DNA from: Hyphomonas sp.
Lineage (GTDB): Bacteria > Pseudomonadota > Alphaproteobacteria > Caulobacterales > Hyphomonadaceae
Assembly (NCBI GenBank): GCA_020638455.1
Contig: JACKIK010000001.1
Coordinates: forward strand, 992,001-1,056,000
DNA length: 64,000 bases
Direction of reading: 5' to 3'
The number at the start of each line of letters is the position of its first letter. Positions within the stretch are counted from its first letter, which is position 1. Shown in pieces: positions 39,075-46,184 of the stretch. Below the pieces are notes generated by a model. It was not told the origin of the DNA. It saw only the letters and a program-made list of their open reading frames with translations, and searched no databases. The position numbers and the translations under genes are program-made.

Positions 39075-40400
39075 ATGAGCGAGCGCGACACGATCTGCGC
39101 CCTCGCTTCGGGCCAGCCTCCGGCTGCCATCTGTATCATCCGGCTGTCGGGCGACCGTGTGTGGAAGATCGCCGGTGCCCTGCTGGAATGCGGCCTTCCC
39201 GAGCCTCGCCATGCCACGCTGACCCGGTTTCGCGATGAGGACGGGGCCCTGATTGATGAGGGCCTCGCCGTGTTCATGCCGGGCCCCCATTCCTACACAG
39301 GCGAGGACACGCTGGAGCTGTACCTGCATGGCGGCCCCGCTGTGATCAAGCACTCACTTGAAACGCTGACTCGGCAACCGGGCGTGCGCCTGGCCGAGCC
39401 GGGCGAGTTCACCCGCAGGGCTTTCGAGGCGGGTAAACTGGACCTCACCGAAGCTGAAGGCGTCGCGGACATTATCGAGGCGGAGACAGAAGCGCAGAAG
39501 GCACAGGCCCTGCGCCAGCTGACTGGCGGCCTGGCGGAGACCTACGATCGCTGGCGCGCGGAACTGACGGGCGTGCTCGCGCTGCTCGAAGTGATGGTCG
39601 ACTTCCCCGACGAAGGAGATGCACCCGAAGACACGGTACGGCCCATCCTTGGCAAGCTGGATGAGTTGATCGGAGAGCTTGGCGAAGCGCTGGGCGATCG
39701 CGGCATCGGGGAAAAGATCCGCGACGGGTTTCGGGTTGCCATCGTCGGTCCGCCCAATGCCGGCAAGTCGTCCCTGCTCAACCGGATCGCCCGGCGCGAA
39801 GCAGCCATCGTAACAGACATTGCGGGCACAACCCGGGATGTGGTCGAAGTGCGTCTCGTGCTCGGCGGTCAGGTCGTCTGGCTTGCGGATACCGCCGGCC
39901 TGCGCGAGACGAGTGATGTGGTGGAGGCTGAAGGCGTTCGCCGGGCTGCAAAGGCTGCCCGCGATGCTGATCTGCGCATCCATGTGATTGATGGTGCCAA
40001 TGCAGAGCCGCCGAAAGGACCGGTGGAGCCTCAGGATATCGTCGTGTTCAATAAAGCGGACCAGCGCCCCCCTGCCCTGGCGCCCGATGGCGCCCTGGCT
40101 GTCTCTGCCGATACCGGCATGGGCATCGATCAGCTGGAAGCTGCGATTGCGGGCTTCATTTCGCAACGGGCCGCGTCTGTCGAGGCGCCAGTCATCACGC
40201 GCGCCAGGCACCGCGAAAAGCTGAGCGCCGGTCTTGCCAGCCTGATGGCGGCGCGCCAGCTGCTGGAAGATGACATGGGCGCAGAACTTGCGGCAGAGGA
40301 TGTCCGCATGGCGCTGCGGCAGCTGGGTGCTGTGATTGGTGTGGTCGGTGTTGAGGACGTGCTGGGCGCTGTCTTCTCCCAGTTCTGTATCGGCAAATGA
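39075..40400 (+). CDS. mnmE: tRNA uridine-5-carboxymethylaminomethyl modification GTPase MnmE
   Basis: With MnmG it modifies the wobble uridine of several tRNAs. The 441 residues show the N-terminal folate-binding domain (DTICALASGQPPAAICIIRLSG), the helical middle, the GTPase with P-loop GPPNAGKSS at about residues 223-231, DIAGTTRD and DTAGL, and the C-terminal CIGK, whose cysteine is conserved. It starts 16 bases after rho. MnmG, its partner, follows after 65 bp. Confidence 0.96.
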   Translation: MSERDTICALASGQPPAAICIIRLSGDRVWKIAGALLECGLPEPRHATLTRFRDEDGALIDEGLAVFMPGPHSYTGEDTLELYLHGGPAVIKHSLETLTRQPGVRLAEPGEFTRRAFEAGKLDLTEAEGVADIIEAETEAQKAQALRQLTGGLAETYDRWRAELTGVLALLEVMVDFPDEGDAPEDTVRPILGKLDELIGELGEALGDRGIGEKIRDGFRVAIVGPPNAGKSSLLNRIARREAAIVTDIAGTTRDVVEVRLVLGGQVVWLADTAGLRETSDVVEAEGVRRAAKAARDADLRIHVIDGANAEPPKGPVEPQDIVVFNKADQRPPALAPDGALAVSADTGMGIDQLEAAIAGFISQRAASVEAPVITRARHREKLSAGLASLMAARQLLEDDMGAELAAEDVRMALRQLGAVIGVVGVEDVLGAVFSQFCIGK

Positions 40401-40442
40401 CCCCTAGGGTTTGATGGCGGCAGGGTTTATATAGCCGCCTCA

Positions 40443-40451
40443 TTATCCACA
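40443..40451 (+). promoter_or_regulatory. Perfect DnaA box before mnmG
   Basis: TTATCCACA is an exact match to the DnaA consensus, 14 bases upstream of the mnmG ATG in the 65 bp mnmE-mnmG gap. An AT-rich TTTATATAG stretch lies about 15 bases to its left. It could regulate mnmG or titrate DnaA; the gap is too small for a complete origin. Confidence 0.75.
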
Positions 40452-40465
40452 GGACGTGCAGGACC

Positions 40466-42331
40466 ATGACGGGTGCGACCCGCTTCGATGTCATAGTTGT
40501 TGGCGGCGGCCATGCCGGGTGCGAAGCTGCATCCGCCGCTGCCCGCTATGGCGCGAAGACGGCGCTGGTCACTCACAAGATCAGCACGGTCGGCGAGATG
40601 AGCTGCAATCCCGCGATTGGCGGCCTCGGCAAGGGGCATCTCGTGCGGGAGATCGATGCGCTCGACGGCCTGATGGGCCGGATGGCCGACAAGGCCGGCA
40701 TCCAGTTCCGCATGCTGAACCGGTCCAAAGGACCGGCCGTATGGGGGCCACGCGCCCAGATCGACCGCAAGCTCTATCGCCAGGCGATGCAGGAGGCGAT
40801 CCTCAGCCACGAGAACCTCACCGTGATCGAGGACGGCGCTGAGGATCTGATCGTGAAGGACGGCCATGTCGCCGGTGTGGTCGGGCTGAAAGGAATTGTC
40901 TACGCGGCGAGATGCGTCGTGATCACTACGGGCACCTTCCTGAAGGGCATGATCCATGTTGGCGAGACGCGCATCCCAGCCGGTCGCGTCGGTGAAGCCC
41001 CCGCGGTTGGCCTGTCCGACCGGCTCTATGGGCTCGGCCTGCCGATGGGCCGGCTGAAAACCGGAACGCCTGCGCGGCTGGACGGTCGCACGATCGCCTG
41101 GGACCAACTGGAAATGCAGCCTGCAGATGAGGAGCCGGTGCCGTTTTCCTACATGACGGACAGGATTGCCGTTCCGCAGGTCGCCTGCGGGATCACCTGG
41201 ACCACGGCAGAGACGCACCGGATCATCGACGAGAACATCACCCAATCGGCGGTCTATTCGGGTGCGATTGCCGGGCGAGGCCCGCGGTATTGCCCATCCA
41301 TCGAGGACAAGGTGAACCGGTTCGCAGACCGGGACCGGCACCAGGTGTTTCTCGAACCCGAGGGACTGGACGACCCAACAGTGTACCCGAACGGCATTTC
41401 GACGTCCCTGCCGAAAGAGGTGCAGGACCGGTTCATCCGGACTATTCCTGGTCTGGAGAATGTGCAGATCCTGCAACACGGCTACGCCATCGAGTACGAC
41501 TATGTCGACCCGCGGGCCCTTTCGGCCGCGCTGGAAGTCAAAGCACAGCCCGGTCTTTATCTGGCAGGGCAGATCAACGGCACGACCGGCTATGAAGAGG
41601 CGGGCGCACAGGGCCTGTTGGCCGGACTCAACGCGGCCCGCGCGGCAGACGGCAAGGGCCCGGTCATTTTCGATCGTGCCGAAGCCTACATCGGCGTTCT
41701 GGTCGACGATCTTGTCACGCGGGGCGTCACGGAGCCCTATCGCATGTTTACGTCGCGCGCGGAGTACCGTCTCGCCCTTCGGGCCGACAATGCGGACCAG
41801 CGCCTGACCGAAAAGGGCATTGTGGCCGGGTGTGTTGGTGCGGACCGGGCCGCAATGTTTCACGTGAAACATCGGGCGCTGTCCGAAGCCCGCGACAAAC
41901 TGAAATCGCTGACCCTGTCTCCGGCAAAAGCCGCGCAGGCCGGATGGGCGGTCAATCAGGATGGTCGTGTCCGTTCGGCCTGGGAGTATCTGGCCTACAA
42001 GGACATCACCATGGAGTCGCTCACTGGGATCTGGCCGGAGCTGGCGGATATCGGCCCGGCGGTTGCGGCGCAGGTGGAGATTGAGGCGCTGTACTCAGGA
42101 TACATCGAACGGCAGGCGGGCGACGTCGAAGCCCTTCGCCGGGACGAGGCGCTCCGCATCCCGGAAACCATCGACTATGCCGCTATCGGCGGATTGTCGA
42201 ATGAGGTGCGTCAAAAGCTTGAAGCGATCCGCCCGGCGACACTTGGCCAGGCCAGCCGAATCGAAGGCGTGACCCCCGGCGCGCTGACAGCGCTCCTCGG
42301 TCACGTCCGCCGCCGCGAAAAGACGGGCTGA
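40466..42331 (+). CDS. mnmG: tRNA uridine-5-carboxymethylaminomethyl modification enzyme MnmG (GidA)
   Basis: This FAD- and NADH-dependent partner of MnmE is 621 residues long, the normal size. It opens FDVIVVGGGHAGCEAASAAARYG, continues SCNPAIGGLGKGHLVREIDALDGLMG, then GTFLKGMIHVG and the FAD segment LYLAGQINGTTGYEEAGAQGLLAGLNAA (about 367-394). Residues 464-469 (MFHVKH) are encoded by a perfect parS palindrome (41855-41872), so the DNA site constrains the protein here. The GidA-associated helical domain forms the C-terminus. Confidence 0.97.
   Translation: MTGATRFDVIVVGGGHAGCEAASAAARYGAKTALVTHKISTVGEMSCNPAIGGLGKGHLVREIDALDGLMGRMADKAGIQFRMLNRSKGPAVWGPRAQIDRKLYRQAMQEAILSHENLTVIEDGAEDLIVKDGHVAGVVGLKGIVYAARCVVITTGTFLKGMIHVGETRIPAGRVGEAPAVGLSDRLYGLGLPMGRLKTGTPARLDGRTIAWDQLEMQPADEEPVPFSYMTDRIAVPQVACGITWTTAETHRIIDENITQSAVYSGAIAGRGPRYCPSIEDKVNRFADRDRHQVFLEPEGLDDPTVYPNGISTSLPKEVQDRFIRTIPGLENVQILQHGYAIEYDYVDPRALSAALEVKAQPGLYLAGQINGTTGYEEAGAQGLLAGLNAARAADGKGPVIFDRAEAYIGVLVDDLVTRGVTEPYRMFTSRAEYRLALRADNADQRLTEKGIVAGCVGADRAAMFHVKHRALSEARDKLKSLTLSPAKAAQAGWAVNQDGRVRSAWEYLAYKDITMESLTGIWPELADIGPAVAAQVEIEALYSGYIERQAGDVEALRRDEALRIPETIDYAAIGGLSNEVRQKLEAIRPATLGQASRIEGVTPGALTALLGHVRRREKTG
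41855..41872. promoter_or_regulatory. parS site inside mnmG
   Basis: ATGTTTCACGTGAAACAT is an 18-bp perfect palindrome containing the universal ParB-binding consensus TGTTTCACGTGAAACA (41856-41871). It is read in frame as MFHVKH. The origin CtrA box is about 7.0 kb to the left, and parB about 1.9 kb to the right. Confidence 0.97.
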
Positions 42332-42334
42332 ATC

Positions 42335-42955
42335 ATGGTGAACGAGGATCGTGCGGCCTTTCTGGCCGCGAACGATGTTTCACGTGAAACATTGGAACGT
42401 CTCGACCGGGTCCTGGCGACGCTCGATGATTGGCGAAACCGGACCAATCTGATTGGTCCGCGGGAGTGGCCCGTCATCTGGGCGCGGCATGTAGCGGATT
42501 GCTTCCAGCTTCTGGACTACATTCCTGACGATGCGCGAGTCGTGGATCTCGGGTCCGGCGCTGGATTTCCCGGGCTCATCATTGCAGCGGCACGGCCCCA
42601 CGGGCACGTGACCATGATCGAAAGCGTCGGCAAGAAATGCGCCTTCCTGCGCGCAGCCATCGACGCGGCCGGGTTGTCAGCCACCGTGCGTCAGGAACGG
42701 GTCGAATCGTTGGGCCCGACGCCGGCCGATATCGTCACAGCGCGTGCCTTTGCGCCTTTGCCGAAACTGCTCGACTATGCAGCGCCCTGGCTGGAATCCG
42801 GGGCAACAGGGCTTTTCCTGAAGGGCGAACGCTGGAAAGAAGAATTGACGGAGGCGCGCCAAAGGTGGAACTTCGCCTGCGAGGCGATTCCAAGCCGGGT
42901 TGGTGGGTCAGGCAGACTTTTGATTGTCAGGGAGCTACGTCGTGACAGGCAGTAA
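42335..42955 (+). CDS. rsmG: 16S rRNA (guanine527-N7)-methyltransferase RsmG
   Basis: RsmG methylates G527 of 16S rRNA. The 206-residue protein has the N-terminal LDRVLATLDDWRNRTNLIGPRE, then IWARHVADCFQLLDY and the SAM motif VVDLGSGAGFPGLIIA about residues 69-84, and AFLRAAIDAAG. Residues 14-19 (DVSRET) are encoded over a perfect parS palindrome (42375-42392). The start lies three bases after the mnmG stop, and the C-terminus overlaps parA by 14 bases. Confidence 0.95.
   Translation: MVNEDRAAFLAANDVSRETLERLDRVLATLDDWRNRTNLIGPREWPVIWARHVADCFQLLDYIPDDARVVDLGSGAGFPGLIIAAARPHGHVTMIESVGKKCAFLRAAIDAAGLSATVRQERVESLGPTPADIVTARAFAPLPKLLDYAAPWLESGATGLFLKGERWKEELTEARQRWNFACEAIPSRVGGSGRLLIVRELRRDRQ
42375..42392. 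promoter_or_regulatory. parS site inside rsmG
   Basis: This 18-bp palindrome is identical to the one at 41855-41872 and contains TGTTTCACGTGAAACA at 42376-42391. It is read in a different frame from the first copy, giving VSRET rather than FHVKH. The two copies are 520 bp apart. Confidence 0.97.
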
Positions 42956-43754
42956 GCCCAGGATATTTGCTGTGGTGAATCAGAAGGGTGGCGTGGGTAA
43001 GACCACGACCTCGATCAATCTCGGCACGGCGCTCGCGGCTGTTGGCCGGCGCGTTCTGGTGGTGGATTTCGATGCACAGGGCAATGCGTCGACCGGGCTT
43101 GGAATCGAGCGTACAGCACGCAAAACGACGTCTTATGACGTGGTTGTGGACCGCTTGCCTCTGGAACAGGCCGTGATCTCGACCATCGTGCCACGGCTGG
43201 ATATCGTACCGGGTGATGAGAATCTCTCGGGTGTCGAGACGGAGCTGGCGACAGACAATCACCGGTCCTACCGCCTGCGGGATGCACTGCACTCCTATGT
43301 CGACCGTGCAGAAGCCGAAGGCCTCGTCCGGTATGACTATATCCTGATCGATTGCCCGCCTTCACTGTCGGCCCTCACCATGAATGCGATGACGGCGGCA
43401 GACGCGCTGCTGGTGCCGTTGCAGTGCGAGTTCCTTGCGCTGGAAGGCCTCAGCCAGTTGCTCCGCACCGTGGACGTCGTGCGGCAGGGCCTCAATCCGA
43501 ACCTCGAGATCCAGGGTGTCGTGCTGACCATGTATGACCGGCGCAACAATCTGTCGGACCAGGTGGCCGACGAGGTTCGCGCCTTCTTCGGCGCCAAGGT
43601 CTACAATACGGTCATCCCGCGCAATGTCCGACTGTCGGAAGCCCCGTCTTTCGGCAAGCCGGCGCTGCTCTACGATTACCGCTGCCCGGGCAGCGAGGCC
43701 TATATCCGCCTCGCTTCGGAAGTCCTGCAGCGTGAGAAGGCAAGGGCGGCCTGA
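42942..43754 (+). CDS. parA: Chromosome partitioning ATPase ParA
   Basis: ParA is the dimerising ATPase that moves ParB-parS complexes over the nucleoid. The 270 residues contain the deviant Walker A KGGVGKTT at residues 15-22, VVDFDAQGNASTGLG, the IDCPPSLSALTMNAM segment and EFLALEGLSQLLRTV. The start used is GTG at 42942, with AGGGAG seven bases upstream; a TTG at 42924 would put more of it inside rsmG. parB follows five bases after the stop. Confidence 0.96.
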   Translation: MTGSKPRIFAVVNQKGGVGKTTTSINLGTALAAVGRRVLVVDFDAQGNASTGLGIERTARKTTSYDVVVDRLPLEQAVISTIVPRLDIVPGDENLSGVETELATDNHRSYRLRDALHSYVDRAEAEGLVRYDYILIDCPPSLSALTMNAMTAADALLVPLQCEFLALEGLSQLLRTVDVVRQGLNPNLEIQGVVLTMYDRRNNLSDQVADEVRAFFGAKVYNTVIPRNVRLSEAPSFGKPALLYDYRCPGSEAYIRLASEVLQREKARAA

Positions 43755-43759
43755 GGCGA

Positions 43760-44671
43760 ATGACCAGCGATCCGAAAAGCAAGCCAAGCCGGCTGGGCCG
43801 CGGGCTGTCGGCGCTGATCGGCGAAGTCGAAGCGGCAACGCCTGCGACTGCCGCGCCGGATGCGCCGGCAACAGCAGGTGTTACGGAAATCCCGCTCGAC
43901 CAGATCCGCCGCAACCCGGCACAGCCGCGACGCACGTTTGGTGAAACTGAGTTGCGCGAGCTCGCCGACTCGATCCGCGCTAAGGGCGTGCTGCAGGCGA
44001 TTCTGGTTCGTCCCGACCCGAAAGAGGCCGGGCGCTACCAGATCATCGCAGGCGAACGCCGCTGGCGGGCCGCGAAGCTGGCGGGTCTGACATCTGTCCC
44101 CGCGGTCGTGCGCAATCTCGACGAGCTGGAGCTGCTGGAAGTCGGTATCATCGAAAATGTGCAGCGCGCAGATCTCAATCCGATCGAGGAGGCGGAGGCC
44201 TATGAGGCGCTGATGAAGCGCTTCGGCCGCACCCAGGACAGCCTCGCCAGTAGCGTGGGCAAGAGCCGTGTGCATATCACCAACACGCTTCGCCTGCTCC
44301 AGCTGCCGGAAGCGGCGCGTGTCCATATCCGCGAAGGGCGCATCAGCGCCGGACATGCGCGGGCGGCACTTGGGGCGCCTGATCCGGAAGCGCTTATCGA
44401 GAAGGCAGTCGAGAAGGGACTCAGCGTTCGCGAAGTCGAAGCGCTGGCCAAGGGCGCGCGGGAAGGCGGCGATATCGAGACCAAGTCTGCCCGCGGTGCC
44501 GCGGAAGAAAAGGACGTCGACACCGAGGCGCTGGAAGCTGACCTGATGCGCCAGCTTGGCCTGCCGGTGGATATCCGGCACGGAAAGAATGGCGGCGAGT
44601 TGCGGATCCGCTATCGTGACCTGGAGCAACTGGACGACGTCTGCCGCCGGCTGACGCGGCGCAAGGCCTGA
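43760..44671 (+). CDS. parB: Chromosome partitioning protein ParB
   Basis: ParB is the parS-binding CTPase clamp. The 303 residues show the N-terminal KPSRLGRGLSALIGE (ParA-activating peptide), then EIPLDQIRRNPAQPRRTF, the CTP-binding GERRWRAAK at about 98-106 and ENVQRADLNPIEEA about 133-146, the helix-turn-helix LASSVGKSRVHITNTLRLLQLP, and a C-terminal dimer domain. Its stop is two bases from the stop of convergent holA. The two parS sites lie in the genes just upstream. Confidence 0.97.
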   Translation: MTSDPKSKPSRLGRGLSALIGEVEAATPATAAPDAPATAGVTEIPLDQIRRNPAQPRRTFGETELRELADSIRAKGVLQAILVRPDPKEAGRYQIIAGERRWRAAKLAGLTSVPAVVRNLDELELLEVGIIENVQRADLNPIEEAEAYEALMKRFGRTQDSLASSVGKSRVHITNTLRLLQLPEAARVHIREGRISAGHARAALGAPDPEALIEKAVEKGLSVREVEALAKGAREGGDIETKSARGAAEEKDVDTEALEADLMRQLGLPVDIRHGKNGGELRIRYRDLEQLDDVCRRLTRRKA

Positions 44672-44673
44672 TT

Positions 44674-45711
44674 TCAGCGCGCCGCTTCAGCAGCCCGCGC
44701 AAGCTCGTTCATCAGCATACGGACGACTGCGTCGGCGCTTCCACCGGCGCGCTTTGCCTGCTCTTCGGCATCATAGATGCGCTCCAGCACGCGGGTGAGG
44801 CGCCGTACCGGCCAACGGCCGAGGCGAGCCTTGTAGGACGGCCAGGCACTCTGCCAGACCGGCGGGCGAAGCTTCATGTTGGGGCTCGCCTGACCTTCGG
44901 CGATCCGCATGTGCGCATCGAGCATGCGGTGCACTTCAAACTGCAGGGAGCGGAGCAGACCGATGCCGGCGGTGCCGGCCATGGCCAGCTTGTCGAAGGC
45001 CTTGTTTGCGTCGGCAATCCTGCCGTCGAGAGTCGCATCGATCGCTGCGGAAACAGTCTGCTCGAGCTCGGTCGCACTGAGCGCACGTATGTCCTGCATC
45101 GATACCGGTCGGCTAAGGCCTTTGGCGTACAAAGAGAGCTTCTCGATTTCCGAGTTCGTGGCAAGCCGATGGCCCGGCAGATCGCCGACGAAGGCGTGCA
45201 GGGCCTCGGCGTCGATTGTCGCCCCGGCATCGAGCAGTGCGTGCTTCACCCGGCTTTCCACATCGGCGGCTTCGTCTGCAAACAGGTGCAGGCCGACCGT
45301 GCGCTTTGCCGCTTCGGCCGCGGAGCGCAGCTTCGACTTTTTCTGAAGCGCTCCGGCTTCCACCACCAGTCGCGCACCGAACCGGCCGGGAGAGCTGTCG
45401 CCTTGCTGAAACGCATCTGCAAGCAGCGTGGCGATCTTGTCGCCGCTTGTGCGGACGCGGACAATCCGCGTGTCCCCGAGCAACGAGACAGCTTCCAGGG
45501 CGTCAAAAAGCAGGGCTGGATCCTTGCGAATGGCATCATCGTCCAGCAGCGTGACCTCGGCCGGCGTGTCCTTGCCGCTCCAGGCCGCAAGCACGGCCAG
45601 GCCCGTATCGCTTGCAAGGCCTTCGTCCTCGCTGAAGGCGAGCACGGCCCAGATTTCAGGATCCGGCTTGCGGGCAAAGGCGGCAGCCTGCTTGCCCTGC
45701 AGCAGCATCAC
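44674..45711 (-). CDS. holA: DNA polymerase III delta subunit
   Basis: HolA is the wrench of the clamp loader. The 345-residue product fits the family: LLQGKQAAAFARKPDPEIWAVLAFSEDEGL near the start, VVEAGALQKKSKLRSAAEAAKRTVGLHLFADEA in the ATPase-like domain, and a C-terminal helical domain. As usual for delta, no working Walker A is seen. Its start overlaps the lptE stop by four bases, so leuS-lptE-holA form one leftward operon. Confidence 0.92.
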   Translation of the reverse strand: MMLLQGKQAAAFARKPDPEIWAVLAFSEDEGLASDTGLAVLAAWSGKDTPAEVTLLDDDAIRKDPALLFDALEAVSLLGDTRIVRVRTSGDKIATLLADAFQQGDSSPGRFGARLVVEAGALQKKSKLRSAAEAAKRTVGLHLFADEAADVESRVKHALLDAGATIDAEALHAFVGDLPGHRLATNSEIEKLSLYAKGLSRPVSMQDIRALSATELEQTVSAAIDATLDGRIADANKAFDKLAMAGTAGIGLLRSLQFEVHRMLDAHMRIAEGQASPNMKLRPPVWQSAWPSYKARLGRWPVRRLTRVLERIYDAEEQAKRAGGSADAVVRMLMNELARAAEAAR

Positions 45712-46184
45712 TCGGCCGCGGAAAGCTTGAGCCGCAGGTCCGCGACGATGCGGGACGCAAGATCGCGCATCGTCCGGTCTGACGCGCTTGTCTGCGCGGA
45801 GATGTCACCATACGGGGCATCCGGAACCGCGAAATTGGTTTCCGCCTGCACGTTACCTGAGATGACGCCACTGCTGGTGGCCAGCACATAGCGGCCCGAC
45901 GCAACAAGGCTTGAACGCGACGCGGCGCCGTCCGGCTTGAACGCAAGGCGTGTCAGGTTTTCATCAAGGACAACATTCAGCGTGGCGGAACTGCCGATGT
46001 TGGGCAGACCGACGGACAGCTCTTCCTGCAGTGCCCGGCGGAGCATGTAGCCGGAACGCCCCTTGATTGGCTCGACTGTGATGTATCCGGAGCGGAAGCC
46101 TGCGGCATTGCCGCCGGGAGCGTAGACCGGATGGAAGCCACATCCGGCAAGGCCGACGGCGAGCGCGATCAGGAGGCGTTTCAT
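45708..46184 (-). CDS. lptE: LPS assembly lipoprotein LptE
   Basis: LptE plugs the LptD outer-membrane translocon for lipopolysaccharide. The 158-residue protein has the lipobox LAGC at about residues 12-15 followed by GFHPVYAP, the hallmark of the family, and a beta-alpha fold after that (ITVEPIKGRSGYMLRRALQEEL). It lies between leuS and holA with four-base overlaps at both ends, the standard order in alphaproteobacteria. Confidence 0.93.
   Translation of the reverse strand: MKRLLIALAVGLAGCGFHPVYAPGGNAAGFRSGYITVEPIKGRSGYMLRRALQEELSVGLPNIGSSATLNVVLDENLTRLAFKPDGAASRSSLVASGRYVLATSSGVISGNVQAETNFAVPDAPYGDISAQTSASDRTMRDLASRIVADLRLKLSAAE

Noticed and set aside
42924..42941. TTG start for parA
   Set aside because: The GTG at 42942 has AGGGAG at ideal spacing and gives the normal short N-terminus before the Walker A motif.
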